Below are positions 34,766 to 43,105 of a stretch of 64,000 bases of DNA, piece after piece; within the stretch, counting starts at the first letter, position 1; each line of letters opens with the position of its first letter. A program made the translations under genes and the position numbers. Source of the stretch: CAKSUT01 sp045542335 (lineage in GTDB: Bacteria > Bacillota > Clostridia > Oscillospirales > CAG-382). Below the pieces are notes generated by a model. It searched no databases, was not told where the DNA came from, and saw nothing but the letters and a program-made list of their open reading frames with translations. The stretch covers positions 12,284-76,283 of the forward strand of contig JAZQKV010000064.1 of assembly GCA_045542335.1 (NCBI GenBank), read 5' to 3'.

Positions 34766-36520
34766 TTAAATAGCTTCAAAATCAAGTCTTGCAACAAGCG
34801 AGCCCACGGAATCGGATTCGCCGATACCTGCCGCAGTCTGCAAATGGAGATAACAGATGCCGTTGGGGTGCGCGTTGTTCAGACGGTGGGAAATATTCAG
34901 GTATTCCCCACAGGAAAGGGTTGCAGTTTCTTTTTCACAGTCAAATTCAATAATGAATTTTTCCATTCCGTCTTCTGTGTGCATATCGGGGCGCAGGACA
35001 ATGCTGTAATCCGCAAAATATTCTGCAGTGTTGTCTGTTGGGTTGAACCAATGGTCAAAAAGGGAAACACGAAGTCCTTTGCCGCCGATTCTTGCTGTGA
35101 TTGTGACGCGCCCCTTTTTGGCAATGGGAAAATTCCATGTTGCACCGCCGAGATTATTTAAAAGACGGTCGTCGTCGTTTGTGCGTACACTCAAGGCTTC
35201 TTTGTCTTTTTCATATGGATTCTGAACCAGGAGCACGCTTGTTATTCTGTTATATGCGCAGTGTCCTGCATATTCGTTTGCATTGTTTGGCTGACCTTTG
35301 AAGCCGCCGGAAATACTCTTGACATAGCTTTGAGCAGAAATGTTTGCAAGACCGTGAGTGAAATTTTCTGTGCGCTTTGTTTCGTAAAGCCAGTCTATAT
35401 CGAAAATTATAATTCTGCGGCAGACATAGTGCTGACCGTATGCCACAAGAATTTTGTTATAGGGAAGCTCAAGAATTTCAAACTGATGCACACTTTTATC
35501 CCGTGAACATTCCGGACCGCCGTTTGAACGGAAGTCGGCGCAGTGACGAATGTGGTTAATTACCATTTCCCGGAAGCCTGACCAGGTTTTGCCGTCATCT
35601 TTTGATATGGCGGCATGGTTGGCATCCCTGTTTGTAAAAAAGTCTTCCCAGACACCGTCTGCGCCCTCAACCTCGGGCATAAGCTTTGTGTTGCACCAAC
35701 AGGTGAGGATTCGTCCATCAGAAAGCTTTTTCATTGTTGGCATTGTGCCCGTTCCGTGAAAATCTGAGGCTTTGGGTGTTGTCCAGGTTATTCCACCGTC
35801 GCTGGAATAGTTGACATGGTGAAAATCTGTTGAAGTTCTTGCAAGCATCATGAGTGTTCCGTCGGATAGCTCGACAATGGTGTTTTCACGGTAGTTTTGC
35901 TGCCAACGATAGCCTTTGTGAGGCCATTTCATTTCGTGCAGAGGAGAAATTCCGGGGTCGGAGCTGTTCCATGTTTCGCCGCAATCGTCGGAATACAATA
36001 TTCTGACAAAAAATGCAGTTGGATGTATTTCAGGACGATTTTCGTGTACAATGATAATAATACGCTCACGGGACTGAATGAAAAGAGGAAGGCGAAGGTC
36101 ACCTGTGCTCGCAGTGGAAATCGGTTTGGAAATAACGGTTGGTTCGCTGTCGGGGTCATCGGCAATGGCAATTGCAAAGCTCTTGTGGGTTTCAAGAATT
36201 TTATATCCCATGTATTTACCCTTATACTTGCCGTAAGGAACTCTCACCGATTGACCGAGAGAGTTTTCCTTTTTCATATGCCTTTTCCACGAAAGTCCGC
36301 CGTCGCAGGATTCGATATAACATTCGGGAGCGTCAAAATCATAGACACTCTTTTTGCCGTAAATGCCATAAGCACGGATTCTTCCGTCCTTTGTCACGCA
36401 AAGGTGGTTCCATGCGTCCTCGTCGAGAGTTGCAACCTCGGTCGGAGCAAAGATTCCGTCATAGAAATTTTTATCCTCATCAGACATTCTTGCTTTGATG
36501 TCATTCAGGTAGCTGTACAT
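34766..36520 (-). CDS. Sialidase-superfamily protein with Asp-box repeats
   Basis: A 584-residue protein without a signal peptide, with a six-bladed sialidase-type propeller. Four Asp boxes (S-x-D-x-G-x-T-W) are visible: ESCDGGLSWKR near 69, YSDDCGETWNSS near 182, YSSDGGITWTT near 240 and ISKDDGKTWSGF near 305. A C-terminal beta-sandwich (about 430-584) may bind carbohydrate. I do not see a complete sialidase Arg triad by eye, so exo-sialidase activity is possible but unproven; other Asp-box families bind glycans or cleave different linkages. It starts 2 bases after the stop of the dockerin protein with GAGGAG overlapping that gene's end, and EcfT follows 24 bases on. Confidence 0.72.
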   Translation of the reverse strand: MYSYLNDIKARMSDEDKNFYDGIFAPTEVATLDEDAWNHLCVTKDGRIRAYGIYGKKSVYDFDAPECYIESCDGGLSWKRHMKKENSLGQSVRVPYGKYKGKYMGYKILETHKSFAIAIADDPDSEPTVISKPISTASTGDLRLPLFIQSRERIIIIVHENRPEIHPTAFFVRILYSDDCGETWNSSDPGISPLHEMKWPHKGYRWQQNYRENTIVELSDGTLMMLARTSTDFHHVNYSSDGGITWTTPKASDFHGTGTMPTMKKLSDGRILTCWCNTKLMPEVEGADGVWEDFFTNRDANHAAISKDDGKTWSGFREMVINHIRHCADFRSNGGPECSRDKSVHQFEILELPYNKILVAYGQHYVCRRIIIFDIDWLYETKRTENFTHGLANISAQSYVKSISGGFKGQPNNANEYAGHCAYNRITSVLLVQNPYEKDKEALSVRTNDDDRLLNNLGGATWNFPIAKKGRVTITARIGGKGLRVSLFDHWFNPTDNTAEYFADYSIVLRPDMHTEDGMEKFIIEFDCEKETATLSCGEYLNISHRLNNAHPNGICYLHLQTAAGIGESDSVGSLVARLDFEAI

Positions 36521-36522
36521 TT

Positions 36523-38955
36523 TCAGTCATTCTCCTCTCCCAAAAAGGTATCTGTATCGGCAAAATATTTCAAGAAGTGATGCAGATCGCGGATGTCAAT
36601 AAAGCTGTCGTAAATAAGGTCACAGATTACTGCTTCAACGTCAACATCTACTCCCTCGAGATATTTATAAAGCAGTGACAAATCCGCAAGGGAAACATTT
36701 CCATCTCCGTTGATGTCGCCGAGCAAGCTGTAAGGAATGTTGTCGTTATCGCAATACTCGTAAAAATCGGTGTCGGGAGAAATTATAAGAGGGATTTCTC
36801 CAAGATTCGAGACATATGTAAGATAAGAGGGGGTAAAGGTGTTGGCAATTCTCACAGAGGACGGACAAGAAACAGCATAAAGTCCCGACGTTTCGACAAT
36901 TTTTGCATTGCCCGGCATAACTGTGTGTGCCCCGTTTGCACCGACATAAAGATACACAGTTCCTGCGGAGTTAATCATATAGTCACCGTAAAGATCGGTT
37001 CCCGTGGTGCTGAAAAATTTATCCTGCGTGGAGGTTTTAAGGACTACGGTTTTATTTTCAAAAAGATCTGCGAGAATTTCTTTTGAGGCGGTATCAACAC
37101 TTGAGGGGATTATTACGCAGGAGATGCTGTCAGTGTCTGTCGTGTCAAATGCGGAAGAATTTACGGAGGTTACCGCATAGGGAATAACAATATGTACGTC
37201 ATTGTCAGAGCTGTCTGAAGAGTATCTTTCATATGATAGATACTCACCTGCGGCGTTGAGAATATGTGTCGTAGCCTCATCGGAAAAGCTGTTGACAAAT
37301 ATTATTTTACTGCTCATGTCGGATGTGTAAACCCAGTCGGAGTCTTTCACACTTTCATAGTATTCTGAAAACTTCGGGAGTTTTTCATAACAATCGGAGC
37401 TTTCGTCATCAAAAAGAATCCGGCATTTAATTCCCGTGGGGGAATCGATTTGTGTTTCACATTCTGTAATGGTTATGTCTTCATCGTAATAAATACTTGC
37501 AAATTTTCCCGACGAATAATTGCCATTTACAGCAGAAGCCTGTACCATATCTGTCGCTCCCGCTACACTTAAAGCATTTGCATTGCAAAGGGTGAAAGAG
37601 CCGATAGCGGACGTGGCACTTCCCGAGCCGACTATGCCGCCTGCTCTGACAGAACAACTCGGAGTATCGTAAATACATTCTGCCGTTACATTTCCGCTTG
37701 AAAAAACGTGATCGATGGTTATTCGCACATTATAACCTATAATACCACCTGCGCTAACGAGAGAATACGCACCGCCGCCACCAAAACGAATATCCCCGTC
37801 AAAGCTGCACTCTGAAATGCTGCCGTCACCAATTCCGGCAATTCCGCCGGCTTTGTGTATAGAATATGAACTTGAAGCGCAGGAAACATCGATGGTGCAA
37901 AATGAGGTGCAAAGGTTAATCTTACTTTTGGTTGGGGTGAGATTTTCCATTCTGCCGACAATTCCCCCTATGATTGTGTCACCGGAGACATTTTCGCCAA
38001 AAAATCCCACAGAAGAAAAACAGCCTGTTATAAGCGTTCCCTCACCGTTGCCGGAAATTCCGCCGAGGCAGTTGAAGCTTCCAACGCTACTGCCGGATGA
38101 TCCGCCGTTAAGTGGAGTGCTTGTGAGTGTGATGCTGCCGCCGATAACCTTGCAGTTTTCAACAACACCTGTGTTTGCAACAAGAACAGGTGTTGTGCGC
38201 AGGTATTCGCCGTCCTTGTACTGCCCTTTAAAGAGCTTTCTTTTTGCTGAAGCACCGCATATTCCGCCTGCAACAGCTTTGTTGAAGCCTGCAATAATTT
38301 CAGGCTCGGAAACGGTTAAATTCTTTATATAACCGCAGTTAAATCCGAAAAGTCCTATGCACTGAACTGCGCTTTTGGTTGAGTATTTATAAACGGGGTT
38401 TCCGTTTTCATCTGTGAGAGGGTTTCCGTCGGCATCAAGTTCGGGGTCATAAATCGGTTGATAGTCTTCGGTGTACATATTGTAGGTAGTTCCACCGACT
38501 GTGCAGGTTTTGAGGGTGTATTCTTTCCAGGTTATAGTCTTTGCACCGTTTATGTAGAGACCGCTTACCGTGTGACCGTCGCCATCAAAAGTGCCGTAAA
38601 AGGGATAGATATCGGTTCGGGAATTGACCGAATATGAGCCTGTTCCGATGGGGTCCCAGATAACGCCGCCAAGATCAATATTATCGGTAAGTTTATAGCA
38701 AAGCTCCGAATATTGGGCATGAGTTGCCTCGGAGTTTACGAGGCTTGCCATAAGAGCAAGTTGTGAGCCGTCGGATATAAGAAAAGGGTCAGATTCGGTT
38801 CCGTTTCCCCCCGAAAAGTCTATAGCTATGTTTCCGTCCCATACCGCAGTTGCGGTTGAGGACGCAAAAATCAAGGACAGAAAAGTAAAAAACAACAATA
38901 AAAGCGATTTGCCGAAATCAGATAGTTTATGTTGTCCGATTGTTTTCAAAAGCAT
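36523..38955 (-). CDS. Secreted GLUG-repeat protein with C-terminal dockerin
   Basis: An 810-residue exported protein, first gene of the long minus-strand array. It has a signal peptide (hydrophobic core LLLLFFTFLSLIFASS, about 17-36), then a beta-helix-like region of GLUG-type repeats (for example YPFYGTFDGDGHTVSGLY near 115 and several GGIAG/GGIIG/GGIVG turns between 210 and 450). A low-complexity Ser/Asp-rich region with a leucine-rich-like VIPSSV segment follows. The C-terminus (about 742-800) is a type I dockerin: DINGDGNVSLADL is a good calcium loop, while the second loop DLIYDSFIDIRDL is degenerate. Dockerins bind cohesins on scaffoldins; none is encoded here. A perfect promoter lies upstream. 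Confidence 0.82.
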   Translation of the reverse strand: MLLKTIGQHKLSDFGKSLLLLFFTFLSLIFASSTATAVWDGNIAIDFSGGNGTESDPFLISDGSQLALMASLVNSEATHAQYSELCYKLTDNIDLGGVIWDPIGTGSYSVNSRTDIYPFYGTFDGDGHTVSGLYINGAKTITWKEYTLKTCTVGGTTYNMYTEDYQPIYDPELDADGNPLTDENGNPVYKYSTKSAVQCIGLFGFNCGYIKNLTVSEPEIIAGFNKAVAGGICGASAKRKLFKGQYKDGEYLRTTPVLVANTGVVENCKVIGGSITLTSTPLNGGSSGSSVGSFNCLGGISGNGEGTLITGCFSSVGFFGENVSGDTIIGGIVGRMENLTPTKSKINLCTSFCTIDVSCASSSYSIHKAGGIAGIGDGSISECSFDGDIRFGGGGAYSLVSAGGIIGYNVRITIDHVFSSGNVTAECIYDTPSCSVRAGGIVGSGSATSAIGSFTLCNANALSVAGATDMVQASAVNGNYSSGKFASIYYDEDITITECETQIDSPTGIKCRILFDDESSDCYEKLPKFSEYYESVKDSDWVYTSDMSSKIIFVNSFSDEATTHILNAAGEYLSYERYSSDSSDNDVHIVIPYAVTSVNSSAFDTTDTDSISCVIIPSSVDTASKEILADLFENKTVVLKTSTQDKFFSTTGTDLYGDYMINSAGTVYLYVGANGAHTVMPGNAKIVETSGLYAVSCPSSVRIANTFTPSYLTYVSNLGEIPLIISPDTDFYEYCDNDNIPYSLLGDINGDGNVSLADLSLLYKYLEGVDVDVEAVICDLIYDSFIDIRDLHHFLKYFADTDTFLGEEND

Positions 38956-38990
38956 TATTCATCTCCCTCATTAGATAACTATACATAGTA

Positions 38991-39019
38991 ATTATAACAC
39001 CAAAATACGTATATGTCAA
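38991..39019 (-). promoter_or_regulatory. Consensus promoter of the dockerin-sialidase-ECF operon
   Basis: On the minus strand TTGACA, exactly 17 bases, TATAAT, 35 bases before the ATG. This perfect sigma-A promoter is the only strong one seen for the array running down to murI. The 424-base gap 38956-39379 otherwise holds only AT-rich sequence and the tmRNA promoter. Confidence 0.85.
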
Positions 39020-39379
39020 CCTTTTTCGCTCAAAAAACACGTCAGATAACAAAAAAACAGATAGGGTTTTCGCAAAATCCGTATAAAAGCTGTCGAGTTA
39101 AAAAGAGTACACATTGTGTGGATAAAGTACACTTGCAATATACAATTGAAAGAATGTTACATTTTATGAAATGTGCAATACATGGTTAACTGCCAAGGTT
39201 TGTTGCGGGAGTTGTAAAGCTTATCGAGGATTTGCATATCTGGCATTGATGTAAAACAAAGGAAAGACGGTTGAAGTTTTTTGGAGTTTATAGCGTTTAA
39301 TTTACGTTTAATTAAACAATTGTTCCGCATATGCACATAAATCTTGTATATAATGAGAATGTGTAAATTCACGAAACAT

Positions 39380-39730
39380 GGGGCCGTAAAGGTTTCGACG
39401 GGGATTTTGAAACACGGTAAGCGGGCAGAGGTGCGGGAGCTCTTTAAAACGCCGCAAACTTAAAATTAAACGCTAACAATAAAGTAGCACTTGCTGCCTA
39501 ACTAAGGCGGCCGTCACCCGCAGGAGGACTGCGGCTTGCGGAGTGGCGTCACTTAGCAGTGAACGTGAACAGGCTTAAGCTTTGCGGCTTGTCATGATTT
39601 TATGAAGCTACCTTTCCTTGCAGCCTGACGGACGGCGGCGAGGCGGGGGAATTTAATTGACCGTCTACGCCCGTAGAAGGCTGTGGCGATGAGTTTTCGG
39701 ACAGGAGTTCGATTCTCCTCGGCTCCACCA
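39380..39730 (+). ncRNA. ssrA: Transfer-messenger RNA
   Basis: Rescues stalled ribosomes and tags the unfinished protein. The 5' end GGGGCCGTAAAGGTTTCGAC and the 3' end ending CGGCTCCACCA pair as a tRNA-like acceptor stem (one G:U), and GAGTTCGATTCTC forms the T arm. The tag frame is at 39454-39498 with TAA at 39499; if the resume codon is GCA it encodes ANLKLNANNKVALAA, with the usual hydrophobic ALAA end recognised by ClpXP. Three or four pseudoknots fit in the GC-rich middle part. A TATAAT lies at 39349-39354. SmpB is not encoded nearby. Confidence 0.95.
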
Positions 39731-39740
39731 TATTGTAAGT

Positions 39741-39777
39741 AAAAACCTCGGAATCAACGTAGTTTCGGGGTTTTTCT
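39741..39777 (+). terminator. Terminator of tmRNA
   Basis: AAAAACCTCGGAA pairs (with mismatches) with TTTCGGGGTTTTT, ending in a T-run. Confidence 0.75.
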
Positions 39778-39780
39778 AAT

Positions 39781-39960
39781 TTTATGTGTTTAAAAAAGAA
39801 TTAAATAAACGCATATAAACACGGTGGAAGTTCGTCAGATAATTCGTCAGCACAATTGTAAATTCAACGCAAATGTCAGCACAAAGCTTGGTGTTGCCGT
39901 GAGTTTTTGCGAGCTTTTCGAGGGGCTTTTAAGAAAATACCCTTGACGCTCTTGCGCATA
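39781..39960. other. Non-coding stretch after tmRNA, possible old attachment-site scar
   Basis: No gene is seen. The sequence carries GTCAG motifs (TCGTCAGATAATTCGTCAG, then TGTCAGCACA). Read on the minus strand it contains a short open stretch with LTNYLTNFHRVY, of the kind left by the end of an integrase after tmRNA or tRNA genes. No integrase, direct repeat of the tmRNA end or phage gene was found, so this is weak. Confidence 0.2.
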
Positions 39961-39997
39961 AAAAAGACCTTACTCAAAAGTAAGGCCTTTCTTTTTT
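39961..39997. terminator. Bidirectional terminator, mainly for the amidohydrolase operon
   Basis: AAAGACCTTACT and AGTAAGGCCTTT form a strong stem around CAAA; on the minus strand it is followed by TTTTTTATG, on the plus strand by CTTTTTTCTC. It overlaps the end of the minus-strand operon by almost zero bases. Confidence 0.8.
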
Positions 39998-39998
39998 C

Positions 39999-41072
39999 TC
40001 AATACCTGTACACCACATTTCCGTCACAAACCGTCAATAGACACCTGTACGAACTTTCAGAAATAAAGCGGTTTCCGTCCTTGTCCGTCATGTCGATACC
40101 CTCGCCATTCTTGTCAAATACGGCAATGTCCGCTTTTCCTCCGACTTTTAGTACGCCCCATTCGCCGTTTGCGCCTATCGCCTTTGCAGCATTTACGCTT
40201 ACGCATTTAAGAATCTGCTCCTCTGTCATTCCGCTTTTTTCCGCAATCGTCATGCAGGCACACATCCCGTATTTTCCACCCCGTATAAAGGCACTGCAAC
40301 AGGTTATGTCGGTGCTTAACGTGTCGGGAATAACGCCGTGTTTCACTGCTTTTTCAAAAATGTCAAAGTTTGTATGTACGCATCCCGCAAAGCCAGAATC
40401 AATAATCACGCCTCTCTTTTGTGCTTTTACCATTGATTCAAAGTTGTCATCAAGTGCCGTGTTTTTCACGCCGTGAAAGGCGTGGGTTAAAATGTCGCCT
40501 GACCGCAGAGCCTCAAGAACTTCCGCCATTGGCGTAGGCGAGCCTGCACAGTGAACCATGACTTTAAGTCCGTGCTTTTCGGCGTAAGCTACCGTTTCAC
40601 AGAGCGGTTTTATGGTTTTCACCTGCTTGTCGGAGGCATCAAAGTACATTTTTATACCTGCCACCTTGTCACCATAGACCTGCAAGGATTTGTCGCAACG
40701 TGTAAAATCCATGGTATCGTCCCTTGTTTCGGGAACAATAAAAACTTTGTTCCTTACAGAAAATGCATCAAGAGTTGCCCGTGTGCCTTTGTACGCCGAG
40801 GCATCAACGGCACTCGTCACGCCGCCGGGAAAACACACGGCATCTGGAGAAATGCCAAAAGCATCGCTCGACACGCCTTTCATGTGGGTGTGTATGTCCA
40901 CAAGTCCCGGTGTGACAAGATTTCCGTTTGCACAAAAGGTGTACTTCGCCTTTACATCAAGGCTTTCGCCCATGGCTACTATCCTGGTGCTTTCAATGTA
41001 TATGTCACCATGGAAAAACTTTTCGCCATCAAAAATTCTTCCGTTTTCTATTTTAATGCTCCCAATCCCCAC
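39999..41072 (-). CDS. Amidohydrolase/deacetylase family metallohydrolase
   Basis: A 357-residue cytosolic amidohydrolase of the dihydroorotase-like group. VDIHTHMKG near 63 holds the first two metal His; VMVHCAGSPTP and ILTHAFHGVKN near 180-200 the next; STDITCCSAF carries the final Asp. The SVNAAKAIGANGEWGVLKVGGKADIAVF ending is split here only to say it is the typical C-terminal strand set. Substrate unknown: cyclic amides, N-acyl amino acids or seryl-tRNA-type esters are cleaved by relatives. The start is GTG at 41072, 7 bases after GGAGGT, giving a 20-base overlap with the Gfo/Idh gene; ATG at 41096 is a weaker option. Last gene of a five-gene operon. Confidence 0.75.
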   Translation of the reverse strand: MGIGSIKIENGRIFDGEKFFHGDIYIESTRIVAMGESLDVKAKYTFCANGNLVTPGLVDIHTHMKGVSSDAFGISPDAVCFPGGVTSAVDASAYKGTRATLDAFSVRNKVFIVPETRDDTMDFTRCDKSLQVYGDKVAGIKMYFDASDKQVKTIKPLCETVAYAEKHGLKVMVHCAGSPTPMAEVLEALRSGDILTHAFHGVKNTALDDNFESMVKAQKRGVIIDSGFAGCVHTNFDIFEKAVKHGVIPDTLSTDITCCSAFIRGGKYGMCACMTIAEKSGMTEEQILKCVSVNAAKAIGANGEWGVLKVGGKADIAVFDKNGEGIDMTDKDGNRFISESSYRCLLTVCDGNVVYRY

Positions 41073-42063
41073 AGGCTGTACCTCCGCATATTTCATATAA
41101 CACCTTTTGTACAAGATAATCATGCTCATAGGTAAAGGGATTTACCTTTTCACCCACGATATACCCGTGAAAATCCCTCATCATGGTGTCGTAACGTATG
41201 TCGTTGGGTACATCCGGCACATCTATCTCAGTCTTCATGTCCGCATAGCTGTTTGTGGCAATAGCCCTGTCGGAATATGTGACGTGGCATTTTCGCTCAA
41301 TGGGCATGATGTCGTAAGTACCCTTGCTTCCCGACACCATAAACTGCCGCCTGCCCCAACCATTCACTTCAACCGAGGAAACAAATACCCTTGCAAGAGC
41401 CTTGTCGTATTCAAGAACTGCAAGATTGTTGTCCTCAAAATCAATGCCGTCAAGACAGGTGTGCTTCAAGAATGACGTTATCTTCTTTGGCTCTCCAAGC
41501 ATATACACGATGAGGTCCACAAGGTGACTTCCGAGAATGTACATTATACCGCCCTTGAAGTTTGTCAGCCACCTTTTGTATTCGGGTGAATGAAAGGTAC
41601 TCATCTCGGCGTTGATTGAGTAAATCTCGCCGAGCTTTCCGCTTTTGAAATCCTCAAGGCACATATTTATCGCAGGATTGTAGCGGTACATATACCCCAT
41701 CTGCACAACAAGTCCCTTTTGCTTTGCAATATCAAGCACTTCTCCAAACTGCTCCAAAGTACCGCTTGCAGGCTTGTCCATGTGTATGTGCTTTCCTGCC
41801 TCAACGCACATTTTTGCGTACTTTGTGAGATTCCACACATCCGATTCCACAATTACCGCATCGGACTCTTCTATTATTTCCTCCACGGACATTCTTTCAA
41901 GTCCCTCATATGCGGCAAGCTTGCCTCTTTTTTCAATCCACATTTCGTCAGGCTCTGCATATCCCACAATTTCAAATAAATCAGGGAATTTTCGTGCGGC
42001 AAGCATTTTGTCTGCGCCATGGTTGTGCCCTATGCCTATCTGCCCTATGCGTATTCTTTTCAT
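41053..42063 (-). CDS. Gfo/Idh/MocA-family oxidoreductase
   Basis: A 336-residue NAD(P)-dependent dehydrogenase. The N-terminal Rossmann region has GQIGIGHNHGADKM (residues 8-21), and the family Lys lies in HMDKPASGTL near 93, where usual members read EKP. The substrate domain has YRYNPAINM near 126 and LGSHLVDLIVYMLGEP near 176, whose His is the usual catalytic position. The ATG overlaps the stop of the upstream gene by one base (TAATG), so translation is probably coupled. It is not closely similar to the Gfo/Idh protein of the amino-sugar operon. Substrate unknown; a sugar acid or cyclitol is inferred from the neighbours. Confidence 0.8.
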   Translation of the reverse strand: MKRIRIGQIGIGHNHGADKMLAARKFPDLFEIVGYAEPDEMWIEKRGKLAAYEGLERMSVEEIIEESDAVIVESDVWNLTKYAKMCVEAGKHIHMDKPASGTLEQFGEVLDIAKQKGLVVQMGYMYRYNPAINMCLEDFKSGKLGEIYSINAEMSTFHSPEYKRWLTNFKGGIMYILGSHLVDLIVYMLGEPKKITSFLKHTCLDGIDFEDNNLAVLEYDKALARVFVSSVEVNGWGRRQFMVSGSKGTYDIMPIERKCHVTYSDRAIATNSYADMKTEIDVPDVPNDIRYDTMMRDFHGYIVGEKVNPFTYEHDYLVQKVLYEICGGTACGDWEH

Positions 42064-43079
42064 TATTCTATGCCTTTGTTCTTAAGATACTCGTCCATGC
42101 GCAAGCTTATGGGGTTTGTGGTATCGTTCTTCTCCCAATCCCAGTCCCTTGTTGCTTCAAGCTCCATTTTAAGACCGTCATAAAGACTCACAAGCTCTTC
42201 CTGCTTCATGCCTGTCACCCCAAGCACCTTTGTGTTGTCGGTGATTCTTCTGAAAAGCCTTGCGTAAATAAGCTGATACCTTCTGTACTTTTCGGGTCCC
42301 AGGATCGAGAGATATTCCTCAAAGGGAACAGTGATGTATTTAAGTCCGCACAGTTCCCTGTACATCTCGGCAATTTCCTTCCAGGTGTGATGCTCTGCCG
42401 ATGCCACGTTGAAGGCTTCGCCGTATGCCTTGTCATTGAGAACGAGCCTTGCTATCATTACGCCCACATCTCCGCCCCAACCGAGGGTCGCAGGCTTGTC
42501 CATTGCCTCCTCGGGAAGCACCACTGTCTTTCCAAGCCTCATTCTGTGGACAAAAGCCTCTGCCTCCAGGGTGACAAGCTGGTATCTGCCTGTAGAGAAA
42601 GTTGTGGCAGGACGGCAGATTGTCCAGTTGGTCTTGCCGGAATTGCGCAGCATATCTTCCTCTCTTGCCTTGTAGAGAGCGTAGTCATCCGTTGCCAAAA
42701 ACTCCGCATCCGTACTTGCTTCAAGAAGTCGGGGAGAGCTTTCGGTTATGGGAGGACAGTCTGCATAAATTCTGCAGGAGGAAAGAAAAATGTAGTGACG
42801 TGTGTTTCCAAGGAATACGTTGTATATTTTCTCAAATTCCTTTGTGCCGTAGGTCATGAAGTCCACAACTGCGTCGTAGTTGCCCTCTTTGAGAAGCCTT
42901 TCCGTTACACCCTCAGCCTTTACATTGCCCACGATATAGCGGAGTTTTGGATTGTCGCTTTCCATGCTGTCAAGTGCCGCCACATCCACCGTGTGTCCCA
43001 GGCGAAGAAGCTCGGGGACAAGGTATCTGCCCATTGCTCCCGTTCCGCCGAGAACGAGAATTCTTCCTGTTTTAATCAT
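42063..43079 (-). CDS. NAD-dependent epimerase/dehydratase family protein (extended SDR)
   Basis: A 338-residue extended short-chain dehydrogenase-like protein. The nucleotide loop is ILVLGGTGAMGRYLV (residues 7-21) and a strand with DAVVDF lies near 69. Where catalytic SDRs have Tyr-x-x-x-Lys, here YALYKAREE near 133 provides Tyr and Lys at the right spacing; ICRPATTFSTGRYQLV near 156 is the usual proline turn after it. Relatives act on nucleotide sugars or reduce sugar ketones. Spacing of 26 bases from the dehydrogenase upstream and a TAATG junction downstream place it firmly in the operon. Confidence 0.78.
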   Translation of the reverse strand: MIKTGRILVLGGTGAMGRYLVPELLRLGHTVDVAALDSMESDNPKLRYIVGNVKAEGVTERLLKEGNYDAVVDFMTYGTKEFEKIYNVFLGNTRHYIFLSSCRIYADCPPITESSPRLLEASTDAEFLATDDYALYKAREEDMLRNSGKTNWTICRPATTFSTGRYQLVTLEAEAFVHRMRLGKTVVLPEEAMDKPATLGWGGDVGVMIARLVLNDKAYGEAFNVASAEHHTWKEIAEMYRELCGLKYITVPFEEYLSILGPEKYRRYQLIYARLFRRITDNTKVLGVTGMKQEELVSLYDGLKMELEATRDWDWEKNDTTNPISLRMDEYLKNKGIE

Positions 43080-43105
43080 TGCTATTTACCTCTTTGAATT
43101 AAATG

